Program-made: the position numbers and the translations under genes | Notes under the pieces: generated by a model | The model's input: the letters and a program-made list of their open reading frames with translations, nothing else | The model's database searches: none | What the model was told of the DNA's origin: nothing | Shown: positions 25,589 through 35,163 of the stretch, piece after piece | Layout of the letters: each line of letters begins with the position of its first letter | Numbering within the stretch: position 1 is the stretch's first letter | Source: Nitrospirales bacterium | GTDB taxonomy: Bacteria > Nitrospirota > Nitrospiria > Nitrospirales > UBA8639 | Length of the DNA stretch: 47,520 nt | Reading direction: 5' to 3' | Assembly: GCA_029261305.1 (NCBI GenBank) | Contig: JAJDBO010000386.1 | Span: 1-47,520, forward strand

Positions 25589-27460
25589 CTAACAAGAGAC
25601 CGTACCGATTTCGCTGCGCTCTTTTGCTAACCAAGAATCAAAGACCAAAATATGCCAAAGTTCATTTGACGCCCGACCTTGAACAAAACTCTGATCTAAC
25701 CACGAACGTGCCACATCTCCAGAAATCCATCCTTGCTTTTCAGCCAATGAATGCTGAAATATCTCTCTGACAGATGTTCCCCATTTTCCAACCATCCATT
25801 GGTAGACGGGAATTCCAAATCCGGTCTTAGGACGATGCGCAAATCGGAACCCAAGTGATCGCTTCGCGACCTCGCGAAGAATGGCTTTGAGATGCCAATG
25901 ACGTAATCGAACATCAACAGGAAGAGACAAAGCCAATTCCCATAGTTTATGATCCAGAAAGGGGCTTCGAGCCTCTAATCCGTAATACATCGTCGCGCCA
26001 TCAATTTTGGTCAAATACTCGCCCGTAAATCTTGTCCGATGCTCAAATCCTAGAAATTTTTCTAAGAGCTGGCTATTTTGAACGAACCATTCTTCTTGTT
26101 TAAAAGCAACCTGCCTATCTCGGAGCATAGGTCCAAAAATATGATCGACGCTTGCTTCATCAGCATGGGCACCTTTTCCTACAAAGGCTCCTAAGTCACC
26201 CGACGCGTAATTTAACAATGAAATCACCCGTCGAAAACTTCCAACCCCTGAAACCCTTGACCGCAACTTTAGCCAAAGTTTTCTTCCCAATGGAGAGGAG
26301 AAAAAGGACATTTTACTAGCCAACCAAAGATGTCGATGTCGAGGATACCCCAAAAAACAGTCATCTCCCCCATCACCAGTGAGCATGACCTTGACACTAC
26401 TTTTCATTAATTTCGATACTTGTAACATCGCCAATGCCGATGGCGAGGCAAATGGCTCTCCATACGCATCACTGAGTTCATGCAGGTCTGGAAATTCATC
26501 TGCTCCCATTGGTAATACACAATGTTCAATACCCAGCATCTTTGCTGTTTGTTGCGCAGCCTTCGTTTCATCCCATGGATGTCCAGGAACACCTACCGTA
26601 TAGGCTTTCACGTTGCTGCCTGACTTAGCAATGGCCCAACAAACCAAGCTTGAATCAATTCCACCACTCAAGAGTGCACCCAGGGGTACATCCGAACGGA
26701 GCCGTAACGACACGGCTTCCAATAACAACTGTTCCGTTTGTTCTACGGCATCTTGAAAGGAAACCTGGTAAACGTGTTTACGATCTTGACTTGACCAATA
26801 AGTCCAGGTTTTGAGCCCTTCCGCGGACCATTCTACAATAGTGCCAGGTTTAACTTTAACAATCCCTTTATAGATAGAATGGTCATCTGAAACAAAACCC
26901 CACTGCAGAAATGCGGCCACTCCTTCTTGACTAAGTTCTTCACAGAAGCCACCCATTTTAAGGGCACGGACCGTCGAGCCAAACGCCAACACTCCTCGCT
27001 CCTTGAGAGCATAAACAAGTGGCTTGACCCCAAGACGATCCCGCACTAAATAGAGTTTTTTCTTCCGTCCATCCCATATTCCCAATGCAAACATGCCACG
27101 CAAGCGGGAAACTAGTTGATTAATACCCCATTCTTCATATCCCTTTAAAATAACTTCCGTATCGGTTGAAGTTCGAAATACTACCCCACGAGCTTCTAAC
27201 TGATGTCGAAGTTCCCAAAAATTATAAATGGCTCCATTAAAAATAAGCCCAACATCACTTTCATCAGAAACCATTGGTTGGCGACCAGCCGGCGAGGTAT
27301 CAAAAATTGCAAGACGACGATGCCCTAACACCGCTTCACTTAGCACCTCAATTCCTTCACCATCTGGCCCCCTTCTGGCAAGTGTCAAAAGCATATCCCG
27401 CACTTTAGCGACTTTTTCCTCACGGGACATATCTCCCACTATGCCTACAATTCCGCACAT
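25589..27460 (-). CDS. asnB: Asparagine synthase (glutamine-hydrolysing)-like amidotransferase
   Basis: This is a 623-residue class II amidotransferase. Cys2 after the start Met is the glutaminase nucleophile (MCGIVGIVGD), with RRGPDGEG and LIFNGAIYNFWELR in the glutaminase domain. The synthase domain has the ATP pyrophosphatase loop LLSGGIDSSLVCWA (265-271 core) and MLTGDGGDDCFLGYPRH. Length and order match AsnB. In polysaccharide loci such enzymes (for example WbpS) are thought to amidate uronic acids, and two sugar-uronate dehydrogenases are encoded nearby, so that role is more likely than asparagine supply. A relic of a second copy lies at 24442-24490. AAGGA is found about 12 bases before the ATG. 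Confidence 0.9.
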   Translation of the reverse strand: MCGIVGIVGDMSREEKVAKVRDMLLTLARRGPDGEGIEVLSEAVLGHRRLAIFDTSPAGRQPMVSDESDVGLIFNGAIYNFWELRHQLEARGVVFRTSTDTEVILKGYEEWGINQLVSRLRGMFALGIWDGRKKKLYLVRDRLGVKPLVYALKERGVLAFGSTVRALKMGGFCEELSQEGVAAFLQWGFVSDDHSIYKGIVKVKPGTIVEWSAEGLKTWTYWSSQDRKHVYQVSFQDAVEQTEQLLLEAVSLRLRSDVPLGALLSGGIDSSLVCWAIAKSGSNVKAYTVGVPGHPWDETKAAQQTAKMLGIEHCVLPMGADEFPDLHELSDAYGEPFASPSALAMLQVSKLMKSSVKVMLTGDGGDDCFLGYPRHRHLWLASKMSFFSSPLGRKLWLKLRSRVSGVGSFRRVISLLNYASGDLGAFVGKGAHADEASVDHIFGPMLRDRQVAFKQEEWFVQNSQLLEKFLGFEHRTRFTGEYLTKIDGATMYYGLEARSPFLDHKLWELALSLPVDVRLRHWHLKAILREVAKRSLGFRFAHRPKTGFGIPVYQWMVGKWGTSVREIFQHSLAEKQGWISGDVARSWLDQSFVQGRASNELWHILVFDSWLAKERSEIGTVSC

Positions 27461-27585
27461 TTTCTTTGTTTTCCTTTTTGCGAGGTTATCGTTGAATTCC
27501 GAGGGTCAAAATTTCGTGCCGATACAATTTACTAGAGAATATCTCTTTACTCGATTAACCCCTTCGACGGCAATGACCGTTCAGA

Positions 27586-28575
27586 TCAAGTCCGGCCGAT
27601 AACTAGCTGCTGTAGCGGGGTCAATGAGTCGTAGGTGGACGGATTGAGGGCATTCCCGGAATGTCGGCGGTGGCCAATCTTTAGGCCGTTGATGTTAATA
27701 CGAATCGCGGTCCGCTCCCGGTTCGGGACGGATCCGTCTAAGCACCAGTTCGGACCCTTATGAAGCCCGTTTCCGTGGATAATCACAATAGAGCCACGCC
27801 GTACAGGCACCTGGATCCATTCCGATCGAGGGTAAACACGCTCGACTTCAGAATCAGGGATGCGCCCATCGAAACCCTTAAGTCCAAGATCACGAGCGAG
27901 CCGTGGACGGCAGGACCTTGTATCGTTTCGATTGGAGCCAGGTACGTAGACAAGAGGGCCGCGGGTTTCATCGATATCCACAAGATAAACGAAAACCTGG
28001 ACAGAGTCTCGCTCATCGTTGTCTTTGTGAAAGTTGCTTGATTCCCGCTGAGTGTTGTGAGGAAAATCACGAACGATCTCGGCACTGTAATTCGGGGCAA
28101 CATAACCGAGGAAATTCATTACGACCCTTATGATCGAAGGGTTGAAGAAAATCTCGGTGGATTCAGGGGCTACGAGCAGAGGGGAATTGAGAGAGATCAT
28201 TTTTTCGACCCGTGCAAGTTCCTCGTAGGTGAGCCCCTTCAGGGTCGAGAGATCGCCCTTCCGAATCGCGTAAGAGTGGGCTTCGTTTAGTTCTAACCTG
28301 TGAAAAGCCGCATCTGCCTTCTCAAAGATCGAGTCGATTAGGCTAATATCGAAAAAGTTGGGGATGCTCACGTAACCGTCGCGTCTCAACAGAGCACAAT
28401 ACTTCTCCTCAAATTCACTCATAGCAAAGAGGTCACCATTGCGAAGATATTTCCGCTTCATAGGAAAACCGAAGATATGGCGCGAAAGAAAGAGACGAAA
28501 CCTCGTAACCGCGCTGTAGAGATGTGGTTCGCTCCGAACTAGGCCCATGCCGTTGCGCTTTGCAAAAATGTTCAT
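27586..28575 (-). CDS. Phytanoyl-CoA dioxygenase (PhyH)-family protein
   Basis: This is a 329-residue Fe(II)/2-oxoglutarate-type oxygenase. The iron-binding pair is H183 and D185 in NFHKDNDERD, with the distal histidine probably H272 in GNGLHKGPNW and the 2-oxoglutarate arginine in NRERTAIRI. GPLVYVPGSNRND is also typical of the family. It would hydroxylate a small molecule or a sugar/lipid part; the substrate is unknown. Base composition is a few percent richer in GC than asnB next to it, and the codons look different, which hints at separate acquisition. It is separated by about 125 bases from asnB and 170 from the ligase gene. Confidence 0.85.
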   Translation of the reverse strand: MNIFAKRNGMGLVRSEPHLYSAVTRFRLFLSRHIFGFPMKRKYLRNGDLFAMSEFEEKYCALLRRDGYVSIPNFFDISLIDSIFEKADAAFHRLELNEAHSYAIRKGDLSTLKGLTYEELARVEKMISLNSPLLVAPESTEIFFNPSIIRVVMNFLGYVAPNYSAEIVRDFPHNTQRESSNFHKDNDERDSVQVFVYLVDIDETRGPLVYVPGSNRNDTRSCRPRLARDLGLKGFDGRIPDSEVERVYPRSEWIQVPVRRGSIVIIHGNGLHKGPNWCLDGSVPNRERTAIRININGLKIGHRRHSGNALNPSTYDSLTPLQQLVIGRT

Positions 28576-28745
28576 AGCCGCTCCCCAACCTTTATTGACC
28601 GATGGAAACCTTCTGGTCCATTAATTTGCACCTATAAGGCTAAATAATCTTACTATACTGACAAATTACTTAGTTTAGAGGAAAATGTACGTCTCACCAC
28701 TGCTAATCGAGAAGGTAGAAAATAGAAGGAAGCGTTTGATTCTTA

Positions 28746-29999
28746 TCACACGATTAACGTCCTACCCACATGCCGAAACGGTTGCAGCCTGGACTTTACT
28801 GGGTACACCACAGTAGTAGATGCCAGCGCGAGCGCGAACCAAGTAGCTTTTCTTGGCAAGAATTCATGCGCTAGATTTACTATCAGCACGATAATCATGA
28901 CAGCAACAGGTATAAAACCAAGCCAAGCTTTACGGCTAGACCATGCAGAATATAGGCAACCCCCTATTGCCATAAACAGAAAACAGCCACCGACCATTCC
29001 TGTTTGCAGTAATGCCTGAAGATACAGATTGTGTGGATTCATTGCATACATCCCCAAACGTCTTCCAAGTTTCACTTCATTTTCTTTTGGTCCCCATCCA
29101 AAAACCGGACGTTCCTGTATCATAAGAAAAGCCTCAGAGTAGATGTCATTTCGAGATTCTTGGTGGTTTTTCTCCATTGTCTTTCCTAACCGTTCCGAAG
29201 TCACCGGATCTAAGAATGCCACATACCCTATGGCACAAATAGCGATACCTCCCACCATGATCATCAGTAATTTCTTTTTGGTTAAACCCACGGGAGTGAG
29301 GTAGAGGAAAAGAGCAAGCATAAGGGCTATAAGACCTCCCCGCGAGCCGGAGGACACAATCATTGTCACCTGGGGAACTATAAGAATAATAAGGAGTATC
29401 TTGTGCCAATTTTTTTTTAGGCTGTTATTGAGATAAAGGCCCACCAAAATGGTGACACTCAGAGCCAACAAATAGGCAAGATAATTCGGGTTCATCCCTT
29501 CGATCGCAAATCGCTCCATGCCACGCTCTGTTGAAATTACTGTCATACCACCTATATTGAACAGCCCGCATAGCGCCAGCACAAAACATCCAAGGCCAAA
29601 GGCCATACAAGACTTTTTAATAAACTCTTCATTCCTACAAAAAAGGCTTGTCGCAATCCAAAATAGAAGAAATAGCTGCAAAAAAGTAAAGGAAAGAGAA
29701 ATGGCTGGCTGCATAAACTTCTCTGACACCAAAAGGGAACTAGCAAAAAACACTGCAATATAACCTAAGAAAAAATACCCCGCACGCGGCAAAGCTTTAA
29801 AGGCATGCCGCCAAAAAACCAGACTCAATCCAACCATGGCGGCTCCCACTATGCGAGGGAGCGATAAGGTTCCACGTGTGGCTGGACCGAGTTCTAATGT
29901 TTCAAGTGGCATCAAAAACACAAACAACAGAAATGTCCATTGAAGCAATAGAGGAATTTGTCTTTTTGCAGGAAAATTGGTCTTTGTTTTAGGAACCAC
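28746..29999 (-). CDS. O-antigen ligase/polymerase-like membrane protein (WaaL/Wzy family)
   Basis: This is a 417-residue protein with about eleven hydrophobic segments. The large periplasmic loop carries the family pattern: GWGPKENEVK, then MYAMNPHNLYLQALLQTG and MVGGCFLF, with the conserved His of NPHN found in PF04932 proteins. Arg residues (SSGSRGGLIAL) precede the loop as in WaaL. It would join the finished polymer from undecaprenyl diphosphate to lipid A core or to another acceptor, or polymerise repeats. Since a Wzm/Wzt exporter is present, the ligase role fits better. The start is GTG at 29999 without a strong ribosome binding site. Confidence 0.87.
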   Translation of the reverse strand: MVPKTKTNFPAKRQIPLLLQWTFLLFVFLMPLETLELGPATRGTLSLPRIVGAAMVGLSLVFWRHAFKALPRAGYFFLGYIAVFFASSLLVSEKFMQPAISLSFTFLQLFLLFWIATSLFCRNEEFIKKSCMAFGLGCFVLALCGLFNIGGMTVISTERGMERFAIEGMNPNYLAYLLALSVTILVGLYLNNSLKKNWHKILLIILIVPQVTMIVSSGSRGGLIALMLALFLYLTPVGLTKKKLLMIMVGGIAICAIGYVAFLDPVTSERLGKTMEKNHQESRNDIYSEAFLMIQERPVFGWGPKENEVKLGRRLGMYAMNPHNLYLQALLQTGMVGGCFLFMAIGGCLYSAWSSRKAWLGFIPVAVMIIVLIVNLAHEFLPRKATWFALALASTTVVYPVKSRLQPFRHVGRTLIV

Positions 30000-30138
30000 T
30001 CGGGTGCTGCTCGCATCAATGCTCGGACAAGACCATACGACAGATGGTTCTATTCCAGTTAAAATTTTTATGGATCAAATGAGCGCTTCCATTCAAAGGT
30101 ACCAGCTCACCATCTAAGCGGGGACGGCAATAGGAGAC

Positions 30139-31491
30139 CTATATTCGCTCCTCTTGGGTAGCAGACTTGAGAACTGCGTCTAACCTACAACTAATTTGGC
30201 TCCATGAAAATTCATCTGGCAGGGCAGGCTGTTGCGCTTCACCACACAACATTCCTTTCAAACATTCCGCTATAGCACGAGTTTCCTTTCCCATAAAAAC
30301 TCCACCTGCTCCTACTTGCTTGAGCACAGCTCGCGCATCACTATTCGCACTAGCGATTAATAGGACAGGTGTCCGTAAACCAATAGCCTCATATAGTTTT
30401 CCTGGAATCATTCCCTGTTCATCCAATCCCACATGGTCAGCAACGGAAGAAATCACCACAGCAACTGAAGCCCCACGCACAGCGGACAAGACTTCTTTCC
30501 TGGCCACATTTCCATGACACACCACATACTCTTTCACACCAAACCGACATGCCTCAGCCCTGACGTATTGCTCTTCTGGTCCATAATAATGAAATAACCA
30601 AGGATGGTCATTAGCATTAACTGTTTTGGTAAGAACCTGAAGAGCAGCCATAACTGGAGAAAGCCCACGCTTAGGAAGATAAAACCTTCCCGTATAAACA
30701 ATGGCCTTATGATCAAACTGGTACGGTTGCACTTGTACCAATTCTTCAGGATCATAACCATTTGTCAGCACACGGACCTTAGTGTCATCATTAAATTTCT
30801 TTCCCAAAGCACTCGCCCAGGATGGTGATACCACCGTTACCGCACGAGCCCCATTGAACAGCTGAAATTCCTCTTGAGCGGCATGTTTTAAAATTGACGA
30901 AGAAATATAGGGATTATCAGTCCAGGGGTCACGGTAGTCGAGCACATAAGGACACTGAACTTTTTCCGCCAACTGTTTTGCTAACCGAAAGGTAATAAAA
31001 GGATCCCCAGTAGCCAAAATGACATCAAAGTCCCCTTTTCCAAACTGACAACAAGCCCTTTCGGCAGGCTTCAACCACCCAAAAGCTCTATCAATACCCA
31101 TACGACGCTGAATACGACGGCACAGCCCTCCAACTATCCAACTCATTCCAGTATTTCTATAACAAAGTTTTTCCGGTATTAAACATCGCCAATCATGGCC
31201 TGTAGTAATAGAACGGATATTCTCTTGCAATAAACGGTTCTCATGTTCTTGAGGATCATCCACACATTTCCAAAGTGTTGGATCGGGAGTTAGGACATTC
31301 ACCTCCCACCCTCGTCGCGCAAGATTTTTTGCGACATTCCATGTTCTCACACAAGGAATAGCCCTTAAGGGTGGAAAGTGATGCGCGAGAAACAACACAC
31401 GGCGACGAGCTTCTAAGTTCCCAGAGTTAACATAACCAGAATCTAAAGAAGTACTTCCATTCCTCCCAGGATTCGCCTTTTCACGCCCCAT
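30139..31491 (-). CDS. Family 4 glycosyltransferase
   Basis: This is a GT-B enzyme of about 450 residues. After a 25-residue polar lead comes RRRVLFLAHHFPPLRAIPCV, typical of a GT4 subgroup with an FPP loop. Then follow DVILATGDPFITFRLAKQLA, YVLDYRDPWTDNPY (conserved RDPW), and the C-domain with AIVYTGRFYLPKRG and the donor motif MIPGKLYEAIGLRTPVLLI with its conserved Glu. It is cytosolic. The start is unclear: TTG at 31524 and ATG at 31491 are both possible and neither has a good site. It is followed by the ligase gene after about 140 bases. Confidence 0.88.
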   Translation of the reverse strand: MGREKANPGRNGSTSLDSGYVNSGNLEARRRVLFLAHHFPPLRAIPCVRTWNVAKNLARRGWEVNVLTPDPTLWKCVDDPQEHENRLLQENIRSITTGHDWRCLIPEKLCYRNTGMSWIVGGLCRRIQRRMGIDRAFGWLKPAERACCQFGKGDFDVILATGDPFITFRLAKQLAEKVQCPYVLDYRDPWTDNPYISSSILKHAAQEEFQLFNGARAVTVVSPSWASALGKKFNDDTKVRVLTNGYDPEELVQVQPYQFDHKAIVYTGRFYLPKRGLSPVMAALQVLTKTVNANDHPWLFHYYGPEEQYVRAEACRFGVKEYVVCHGNVARKEVLSAVRGASVAVVISSVADHVGLDEQGMIPGKLYEAIGLRTPVLLIASANSDARAVLKQVGAGGVFMGKETRAIAECLKGMLCGEAQQPALPDEFSWSQISCRLDAVLKSATQEERI

Positions 31492-31578
31492 AAACTGTAA
31501 TTCCTGATTCAATATCTCTCGCAAAGCTAAAGCACCATTTCTAAATTTTTCGGCTTATAGAATTTTAACAAGAACACC

Positions 31579-32502
31579 CTATGTGTTCCCTTTGAATAAT
31601 CTCAGCTTAAGGGAGCCTCCCCATTCCTTTAGACCTTTCATAGTGGGGGGACCAAACAAGGAAAGGAGCAAGCGTGAATAATTTTCAAATTTAATAGGAT
31701 TTGCCTTGATTGCTTTAAAAAAACTTTTCCTTCCTTCCCGATACTGCCCTCTCATACAATAGCGAACCCCAATATACAAATATCGCCCAGACATACGCTT
31801 TCGCACGCCCCAATAGCCACCATGTTTCTTTAGGATGCGATCAACACCTTGACTAAGGGCATTCAGATTTTTCCATATCTGAATCGGGTGCCAATAATAT
31901 TTCACAAGAGGATCTTTAATGTAATCGAAGGTATAGTGTTGGGCTATTCTTACCCACATATCATAGTCTTGAAAACTTTTCAGTTGTTCATCAAACAGTC
32001 CGACTGTTTCAAACGTTTCCTTTTTTAACAACAAGGACGAGGTGGTGCTGAGACAATTTGTCTCTAGAATTTTCTTACTTAAATTGCCTCTATGCGAAGG
32101 GATCCACTCACCTGTGATTGCCCCACTCTTATCATCTACATTGAAATGTCCAGTACAAACGCCTCCTAACAATTTGTCCCCGGCGTCTAATACCGAAACT
32201 TGCCGAGCTAATTTTTCTGGCAACCATTCGTCGTCATCATCAAGAAACGCGATATAGTCAGATTGGCTCTTGGAAATTCCTGTATTTCTGGAGGCCGAGC
32301 CGCCCTTATTTTCGTCATGGCGAATATACTTTATAGGTTTATCTCTGAACTGAGCCACGACTCCAGGAGTATCATCTGTCGAAGCATCATCGACAACAAT
32401 GATCTCGAAATCGGTATAGGTTTGCCCACACACACTTTCAATGGCCCTCTTAAGAAAGGCAGACCGATTATAGGTTGAAATGATCACCGCTACTTTTGGC
32501 AT
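31579..32502 (-). CDS. Family 2 glycosyltransferase
   Basis: This is a 307-residue GT2 enzyme. The GT-A domain has VAVIISTYNRSAFLKRAIES, IIVVDDASTDDTP, HDENKGGSASRNTGI and the metal site IAFLDDDDEWLPEKL. The acceptor region contains LKSFQDYDMWVRIAQ. It carries no membrane segment. The C-terminal 70 residues (RMSGRYLYIGVRYCMRGQY) form a basic helical tail often seen in this subgroup. It sits between two GT4 genes with gaps of about 60 to 90 bases and is probably co-transcribed with them. Confidence 0.92.
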   Translation of the reverse strand: MPKVAVIISTYNRSAFLKRAIESVCGQTYTDFEIIVVDDASTDDTPGVVAQFRDKPIKYIRHDENKGGSASRNTGISKSQSDYIAFLDDDDEWLPEKLARQVSVLDAGDKLLGGVCTGHFNVDDKSGAITGEWIPSHRGNLSKKILETNCLSTTSSLLLKKETFETVGLFDEQLKSFQDYDMWVRIAQHYTFDYIKDPLVKYYWHPIQIWKNLNALSQGVDRILKKHGGYWGVRKRMSGRYLYIGVRYCMRGQYREGRKSFFKAIKANPIKFENYSRLLLSLFGPPTMKGLKEWGGSLKLRLFKGNT

Positions 32503-32565
32503 AAGATTCCGATTCGACTATAGATGATAAATTCTGGGCTAACGAAAACGATTCTTTAATTCCAA

Positions 32566-33788
32566 TCATCTCTCCAGCACGTGTTCGTACAGGTCCACGA
32601 GTTGATCGTTCAATATTTGAATATCAAAAATTTTCCGAATATACGCTTGTCCCACTTGACCCATATTGTCTCTGACCTCAGGACGTTCTATGAGATACAT
32701 CAGCTTGTCCGCCATAGATTCAACATCCTTTTCCTTGACCAGAAAACCCGATACGCCATCTTCCACAAGCTCAGGAATGCCTCCATGGAGTGTACTGACC
32801 ACTGGCAAACCCAAAACCATTGCCTCTTTTAGGACATTAGGTATGCCTTCTTGATCACCTTCTTTAGTGGTAATACTTGGCGCTATAAGTATATGGGCCT
32901 TCCGTAACAACTGAATGACTTCTTGATGATTCTTTCTACCAAGCAACTGAACATGTCCTTGGAGCCCCAATTTCTGAATCAACTGTTCAAGTGTTTCCCA
33001 TAGTCTCCCTTCTCCAATGATGACATACCGAATGCGCCGTCCAAATTCCAGAACACGTGCGAAGGCTTTAATGGCATAGGCAATACCCTTTTTCTCTACC
33101 ATTCGGCCAACGGTAATAACTGTTAAAGAATCATCTTCATAGTTATTTATTACGGGAAGGTTGAATTTCTCACAATCAATACCTGACGGAAGCACAGTAA
33201 TTTTATTTTCGGGGCAACCATGTGCAATAACCAGATCTTTCAGAGAGTGGCTGACAGGGAGAAAAAGATCTCCTACCTCAAATAACTCATCATAAATCCG
33301 AGGTTCCCGCTGAAGGACTTTTGTGGCGTCATATCCTCTAAACGAGGTAACCAATTTAATATTTCCACCAAGAATCTGTTTAATTTGGAGGCCTTCAAGA
33401 CCCAACACGCCAAATTGGCAATGAATAACGTCATATGGCATGCCCTCAATAAATGGAAGAATTTTAAAAAGAAGAGTTAACGAGGAAGCTTTAGTTTTAT
33501 ACCGAAAGATATTTAAGGATTTTAAAATAGGCAAAGGATTTGTAAGTAGGAACTGACCGATAACCTTGATAGCCTTAATGCACCGAACAAGTTTATTTTT
33601 CGGTATTCTGGGATACCTAATACGATTTAAAAGTTTTTTTTTACCTCCTCAGAAATATTGAGATCATCTCTCCCGGTGTTGGCAAATATGGTAACCTCAT
33701 GCCCACGGTCGATGATTCCCATGATTTGGCTTTGAATAAAGGTTTCCGAAACTGATGGGAATTCACTGACAAGAAATCCAATTTTCAT
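32566..33788 (-). pseudogene. Family 4 glycosyltransferase, frame broken at a run of nine A
   Basis: Frame 0 begins at ATG 33788 with MKIGFLVSEFPSVSETFIQS, a typical GT4 N-terminus, and runs 53 codons to TAA at 33629-33627. The remaining C-terminal part (VITVGRMVEKKG, GDQEGIPNVLKEAMVLGLPV with the donor-site Glu) lies in the -1 frame and is open from 33642 to 32566. The two join without a missing residue at A9 (33634-33642): one extra A, or a -1 shift, restores a full protein of about 407 residues. The -1 frame has no ATG, GTG or TTG before 33534, so the C-terminal part alone is not a sensible gene. AGGAGG lies immediately before the A run. It may be a phase switch, slippage or recoding site, a recent mutation or a sequencing error. 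Confidence 0.85.
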
Positions 33789-33913
33789 TGCTTAGTCTTT
33801 CCATGGGCAAAGAATCTCATATATTGTTTATGGAAACATGATTAGGCATACTTAAAAACCAGCCCAATCATGTAGACCACGATTTGAAGTCCCAGGCGTG
33901 GTCAGGCCAACTG

Positions 33914-34882
33914 TTATCCAACCGAACCCCACGTCCATATTTTGAACCCTTGAATTCTTCTTGCGATAGGCCGCAGACGTGGCCCAATGTTTTTTTGGTA
34001 AAGAAACCGTGATAAAGAGTAGCTATGGTTAAACCTTTGCGCCACAGTCCAATAGGCCATTATCCTCTTGGCCAAATTTTGAATCCTTGAAGCCTTCCTA
34101 AAATTGGCCTTGCAAAAGTAGGCTATCCCTTTCCGTTTAAACGCGGCCGCCGCGTTTTCTTGCTGAATCCTGGAGCACAACACATTCAACAAGTAGAAGC
34201 TATCTTCAGTCCAGGAAGCAATATCAACGGAAGATCCCAAATTACTACCGTGGCGGCGAAAACTTGCCTTTACCGCTTCCACATTGACTCTTTGATATTT
34301 GGCCATTAACTTTGCTGTGGCCACCACATCTTGGTATAGATTAGTCTTTGAATGAAAGCCGCCAATTTCTCGCAATCCACGGGTATAGTACAACGTACTG
34401 CACAAATACAATGGCGTATTATTGGCAAACCATTCAAGAAAAAATGTCTCTACAGAAGACCCTTTGGCCTGATTTAGGCACTCCCGAATTTTTTCCCCCT
34501 TGCCATCAATTTCCCTTGCGCCCGTAAGTACAACCCCAACCTCTTTATTAGGTGGCAGGGCTTTAACACAAACTTCGATAAAATCTGGGTCAATGACATC
34601 ATCATCAAAAAGAAGTAAAAAATATTCGCCAGCGGCTTGCTTTAAACAGAAATTACAATTGTTATTCGAACCGATATTCTCTATTTGCTTAAAATATCTG
34701 ATCCGGGAGTCTTGAAAACTTTTAACCACCGCTTCCGTATGGTCAGCGGAACAATTATCAGACACTATTATTTCAATATTGTTATAGGTTTGCCCAACCG
34801 CACTTTGAAGGGCCTGGGACAGAAAAGAATCCGCCCGATTGTATGTTGGGATAGCAATGGTCACAAGTGGATAAGGATTCAT
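33914..34882 (-). CDS. Family 2 glycosyltransferase
   Basis: This is a 322-residue GT2 enzyme. It has VTIAIPTYNRADSFLSQALQ, IIVSDNCSADHTE, and the metal-binding LLFDDDVIDPDF. The acceptor side has YYTRGLREIGGFHSKTNLYQD. The C-terminal third is basic and helical (KRKGIAYFCKANFRKASRI) without a membrane segment. GGAGG lies five bases before the ATG, the clearest ribosome binding site in this part of the locus. An imperfect seven-base stem about 11 to 39 bases after its stop (33875-33903) lacks a T run and is not called as a terminator. Confidence 0.92.
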   Translation of the reverse strand: MNPYPLVTIAIPTYNRADSFLSQALQSAVGQTYNNIEIIVSDNCSADHTEAVVKSFQDSRIRYFKQIENIGSNNNCNFCLKQAAGEYFLLLFDDDVIDPDFIEVCVKALPPNKEVGVVLTGAREIDGKGEKIRECLNQAKGSSVETFFLEWFANNTPLYLCSTLYYTRGLREIGGFHSKTNLYQDVVATAKLMAKYQRVNVEAVKASFRRHGSNLGSSVDIASWTEDSFYLLNVLCSRIQQENAAAAFKRKGIAYFCKANFRKASRIQNLAKRIMAYWTVAQRFNHSYSLSRFLYQKNIGPRLRPIARRIQGFKIWTWGSVG

Positions 34883-34914
34883 TTTTCCTCCAATTACGGT
34901 ATTACGAATATTTA

Positions 34915-35163
34915 CTACTCAGGCCTTGCAAGCAAGATGTGCCCCCACGCAAAGTCACCTTCTTGTTTGTGAGGTGAGCCACACAATATCCCCAAGGCTT
35001 TCGCATTAAATTCCAGGCCATTTTTTTTCGTCTCATTTCCATAGAGGTTTTTCTCCTCATAAACGACCAGGGTGTTTCATTCCGAATCTCTCACAACCAT
35101 CGTTTCCCCGGCCAAGCTCATCGCGTTTTCACATGCCTTGGCAACCAACAAGATTTTTTCTAC
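34915..35163 (-). pseudogene. 3' relic of an unidentified gene
   Basis: One minus frame from 35163 to TAG at 34917-34915 is protein-like, with one internal TGA at 35079-35077. After the stop it reads NTLVVYEEKNLYGNE, then NAKALGILCGSPHKQEGDF and AWGHILLARPE. Before it are EKILLVAKACENAMSLAGE and TMVVRDSE. The frame lacks a start codon and is cut off where the kinase-like gene ends (the two overlap by four bases in different frames). I do not recognise the family. It is best read as the 3' end of a gene whose front was replaced when the kinase gene arrived. Confidence 0.5.

Noticed and set aside
33875..33903. Inverted repeat after the GT2 gene as terminator
   Set aside because: Seven-base stem with a 15-base loop and no T run; too weak to call.
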